A stretch of DNA of 7,546 bases from Lysinibacillus sp. (GTDB lineage Bacteria; Bacillota; Bacilli; Bacillales_A; Planococcaceae), in the NCBI GenBank assembly GCA_012735355.1, contig JAAYHP010000623.1:1-7546 (forward strand), in the 5' to 3' direction. This document shows, one piece after another, positions 5,137-7,546 of the stretch. Every line of letters starts with the position of its first letter. Position 1 is the first letter of the stretch. The notes beneath the pieces were generated by a model. The model worked only from the letters and a program-made list of their open reading frames with translations. It was not told the DNA's origin and did not search any database. A program made the translations under genes and the position numbers.

Positions 5137-7026
5137 ATGAGTCATTTAATCGTTTCAAATTTAACTAAAACAGTTGGAGATAAAACACTTTTTAAAAATG
5201 TGTCCTTTACCATTTATGAAGGGGAACGGGCAGGATTAATTGGGATTAACGGTACGGGGAAATCTACGCTACTTTCAATCCTTGCTAAAAAGCAAGAGGC
5301 GGATTCTATAGATTTAGATCATCCGAATAAATATCGCATTGCCTACTTGCCTCAAGAACCGGAATTTGAAAATAACATTACCGTGTTACAAGCGGTGTTT
5401 GCTGGCGATTCTCCTATTCTTCAATTAAACCGCAAGTATGAAGAAGTGGTGAAAGCATTAGCGAACAATCCGGAATCGGAAGAACTGCAAAATCAGCTTT
5501 TCCAATTGCAACAGCAAATGGACGTTGAAAAAGCGTGGGATGTGAACGCCCTTGCGAAACAATCGTTAACGAAGCTAGGTATCGATATGTATGACGAATA
5601 CGTTGCGAATTTATCCGGTGGACAACAAAAGCGAGTAGCATTAGCGAAAGTATTAATTGAACCAGCAGATCTCTACTTATTAGATGAGCCGACAAACCAT
5701 TTAGATGCTGAATCGACAGAATGGCTGCAAGAAATGGTTCTACGCTTAAAAGGGGCAGTCATTTTCATCACTCATGATCGCTATTTTTTAGATGAAATAT
5801 CTACCCATATTTATGAATTAGCAGATCAAACTTTATATCGCCATATAGGAAATTATGCAGACTTTTTAGAAGCGCGAGCCATTCGGGAAGAAAACCGACA
5901 AGCGACACAAGCGAAATTACGAAACCGCTATCGAAATGAGTTGAAATGGATTCGCCGTGGAGCAAAGGCCCGCACGACAAAACAAAAGGCAAGAATTCAA
6001 CGATTTGAAGAATTAGATAAACAAATTGAACGCAACACAGATGATACAAAGCTTGATATGGCTTTAGCAACAACGAGACTCGGGAAAAAGGTATTGGAAG
6101 GGGAACATTTATCTAAATCTTACGGCGATCGGGTCATATTAAAAGATTTTAATTTTTTAATTCAACAAGGGGATCGCATCGGCATCGTTGGTGCTAACGG
6201 TTATGGGAAATCTACGTTATTAAAAATATTAGCGGGCGAGGTGGAGCCAGATGTTGGTGAAGTAATTGTTGGTTCTACAGTGAAAATCGCCCACTTTAAA
6301 CAAGTGCTCCCAGAAATGAATGAAAATCAACGGATGATTGAGTATATTAGGGAAGCTTCGAACGATATTACCGATTCAGAAGGGATTCGTTATTCGGCAG
6401 CCCAAATGTTAGAAAGGTTTTTATTCCCGCTTCATACCCATGGAACGCCGATTGGAAAGTTGTCCGGCGGTGAGCGGAAACGTCTTCATTTATTAAAGTT
6501 ATTAATGGAACAGCCGAACGTGCTGTTACTTGACGAGCCGACGAACGACTTAGATATTGAGACGCTAGGTGTGTTGGAAGATTTTATTGAACATTTCCCT
6601 GGCGTAGTCATTACCATTTCCCACGATAGATTCTTTTTAGATCGAATTGCGAAGAAGTTGTGGATTTTAGACGGAAAAGGAAATGTGGAGGAAAGCCTTG
6701 ATTTATACACTGAATATTTAATGAAGAAAGTGGAATCGGAAAAGGTTGAAGCAAAAGTTGAAAAGCTTGAAAAACCGAAACAAGAAAAGCCAAAGAATGA
6801 AAAGAAAAAATTAACTTATAAAGAACAAAAAGAATGGGAAAGCATAGAAGAAACCATTGCACATGTAGAAGAACAAATAGCAAAAACAGAAGATGAAATT
6901 GCTACATGTGGGGCAGATTATATGAAACTTCAAGAATTAACAGATCAACTGAATCAACTTAATTCGGAGTACGAACGATTAATAGAGCGATGGTCTTATT
7001 TAGATGAAATTGTAAATGGGGGTTAG
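5137..7026 (+). CDS. yfmR: ABC-F family ATPase, Uup/YfmR type (translation factor)
   Basis: This is a soluble protein with two ATPase domains and no membrane part. ABC-F proteins bind the ribosomal E site and act on the peptidyl transferase centre; B. subtilis YfmR relieves stalling, including at polyproline, in partnership with EF-P. Domain 1 has Walker A GINGTGKST (36-44), signature LSGGQ (159-163), Walker B with DEPTNHLD (183-190) and switch H213. Domain 2 has GANGYGKST (352-360), LSGGE (442-446), DEPTNDLD (466-473) and H496. A helical arm insert lies near 84-140. The linker (241-320) carries the basic stretch IRRGAKARTTKQKARIQRF typical of Uup-like members. A Lys/Glu-rich tether (530-562) leads to a C-terminal coiled coil (565-625). 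The length, 629 aa, fits YfmR. An in-frame TGA at 5119-5121 leaves ATG 5137 as the only sensible start; its ribosome site (GAGATGG) is weak. The long coiled-coil tail and absence of a leader peptide argue against an antibiotic-resistance ABC-F. The family is certain; orthology to yfmR is likely. Confidence 0.93.
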   Translation: MSHLIVSNLTKTVGDKTLFKNVSFTIYEGERAGLIGINGTGKSTLLSILAKKQEADSIDLDHPNKYRIAYLPQEPEFENNITVLQAVFAGDSPILQLNRKYEEVVKALANNPESEELQNQLFQLQQQMDVEKAWDVNALAKQSLTKLGIDMYDEYVANLSGGQQKRVALAKVLIEPADLYLLDEPTNHLDAESTEWLQEMVLRLKGAVIFITHDRYFLDEISTHIYELADQTLYRHIGNYADFLEARAIREENRQATQAKLRNRYRNELKWIRRGAKARTTKQKARIQRFEELDKQIERNTDDTKLDMALATTRLGKKVLEGEHLSKSYGDRVILKDFNFLIQQGDRIGIVGANGYGKSTLLKILAGEVEPDVGEVIVGSTVKIAHFKQVLPEMNENQRMIEYIREASNDITDSEGIRYSAAQMLERFLFPLHTHGTPIGKLSGGERKRLHLLKLLMEQPNVLLLDEPTNDLDIETLGVLEDFIEHFPGVVITISHDRFFLDRIAKKLWILDGKGNVEESLDLYTEYLMKKVESEKVEAKVEKLEKPKQEKPKNEKKKLTYKEQKEWESIEETIAHVEEQIAKTEDEIATCGADYMKLQELTDQLNQLNSEYERLIERWSYLDEIVNGG

Positions 7027-7030
7027 GATT

Positions 7031-7546
7031 TTGAAAATTGTAACGATTGAACCAACACCAAGTCCGAATTCGATGAAAGTAGTTGTCGATGAGGAATTAC
7101 CTTTTGGCAAAAGTTATAACTATACGAAAGAAAATATGAATGAAGCTCCTAGTGAGATTCAAGCGATTTTAAATATCGAAGGTGTAAAAGGAGTATACAG
7201 AGTAGCCGACTTTTTAGCGGTAGAACGGAATGCTAAATACCAATGGGAACATATTTTATCCCGAGTACGAAATGCCCTTGGTGAAAAAACAGAACAAGTA
7301 GAACAGGTGGAACAAGCTGCCGATCAATTTGGTGAAGTGTTTGTTCATGTGCAGATGTTTAGAGGATTGCCTTTACAAATTAAAGTGTTTGATTCAACAA
7401 GTCAACATCGGATTTCCACTGGGGAACGTTTCATTAAAGCCTTCAATTCGATTCAAATTGATAAGACTGATGAAAACTATATTTTTGAACGTAAATGGGC
7501 GGATTTCGGTATTCGTTATGGAGAAAAAGAGGAAATTGCTGAAAGC
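7031..7546 (+). CDS. cvfC: CvfC-family protein with Nfu-type N-terminal domain, 3'-truncated
   Basis: The frame is open from a TTG start at 7031-7033 to the window edge, 172 codons without a stop. The N-terminus carries IEPTPSPNSMK (6-16), the hallmark of the Nfu/NifU N-terminal domain (about 3-88), and later VYRVADFLAVERN (55-67). The stretch ending FERKWADFGIRYGEKEEI resembles the middle of S. aureus CvfC (conserved virulence factor C) and B. subtilis YpgR as I recall them. Those proteins are about 375 aa with HEAT-like repeats in the C-terminal half, so roughly half of this gene lies beyond the edge. The CxxC iron-sulfur NifU domain is not seen here and is not part of this family. Biochemical function is unknown; the S. 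aureus gene was linked to virulence gene expression. The start is 4 nt after the ABC-F stop. A GGGGGT ribosome site (7018-7023) overlaps that gene's last codons, which suggests co-transcription and coupled translation. Confidence 0.85.
   Translation, partial: MKIVTIEPTPSPNSMKVVVDEELPFGKSYNYTKENMNEAPSEIQAILNIEGVKGVYRVADFLAVERNAKYQWEHILSRVRNALGEKTEQVEQVEQAADQFGEVFVHVQMFRGLPLQIKVFDSTSQHRISTGERFIKAFNSIQIDKTDENYIFERKWADFGIRYGEKEEIAES

Noticed and set aside
5414..6883. Minus-strand ORFs opposite the ABC-F gene
   Set aside because: They are antisense shadows of an intact 629-codon gene with complete Walker and signature motifs.
5137..7026. ABC-F antibiotic-resistance gene (Vga/Msr/VmlR type)
   Set aside because: The Uup-like basic linker, long C-terminal coiled coil and lack of an upstream leader peptide or attenuator point to a housekeeping YfmR/Uup protein.
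1..7546. Mobile elements, CRISPR arrays, tRNA or rRNA genes
   Set aside because: No transposase, terminal repeats, regularly spaced repeats, cloverleaf or rRNA-like sequence was seen; gene context and codon use look uniform.

Overview
The window looks like the chromosome of a low-GC Gram-positive bacterium of the order Bacillales. The evidence is AT-rich DNA, strong GGAGG-type ribosome binding sites, TTG used as a start codon, a lipoprotein-anchored aa3-type menaquinol oxidase, and relatives of Bacillus YfmR and Staphylococcus CvfC. The genus cannot be named from the sequence alone.

Layout: (1) Bases 1-899, plus strand: the 3' end of a 5-oxoprolinase subunit C (pxpC) gene whose first codons lie before the window. 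(2) Bases 900-1019: a short convergent spacer with an orphan inverted repeat and a strong, probably bidirectional hairpin terminator. (3) Bases 1020-4770, minus strand: a complete four-gene operon in the order qoxA-qoxB-qoxC-qoxD, encoding a heme-copper menaquinol oxidase of the aa3-600 type. The genes are tightly packed: 49 nt between A and B, a 4-nt overlap between B and C, and 1 nt between C and D. (4) Bases 4771-5136: a divergent regulatory region of 366 bp with no convincing gene. It holds several inverted repeats, a cre-like site on the qox side, and promoter elements towards the right-hand genes. (5) Bases 5137-7026, plus strand: an ABC-F ATPase of the Uup/YfmR type, a ribosome-associated translation factor. 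(6) From base 7031 to the window edge, plus strand: the N-terminal half of a CvfC-family protein with an Nfu-type N-terminal domain, 4 nt behind the ABC-F gene and probably co-transcribed with it.

The qox genes encode one membrane complex. QoxA is the subunit II lipoprotein and lacks the CuA centre. QoxB carries the hemes, CuB, the proton channels and the quinol site. QoxC and QoxD are the small membrane subunits. Together they oxidise menaquinol and reduce O2 to water while pumping protons. The right-hand pair (yfmR-like and cvfC) is a separate transcription unit.

Most of the window is ordinary housekeeping DNA, and I do not see a clear undescribed system. The points most worth a second look are a His-rich tail on QoxA, a Trp-to-Cys change at a normally conserved position in QoxB, the palindrome and cre-like cluster upstream of qoxA, and the tight ABC-F/CvfC pairing.
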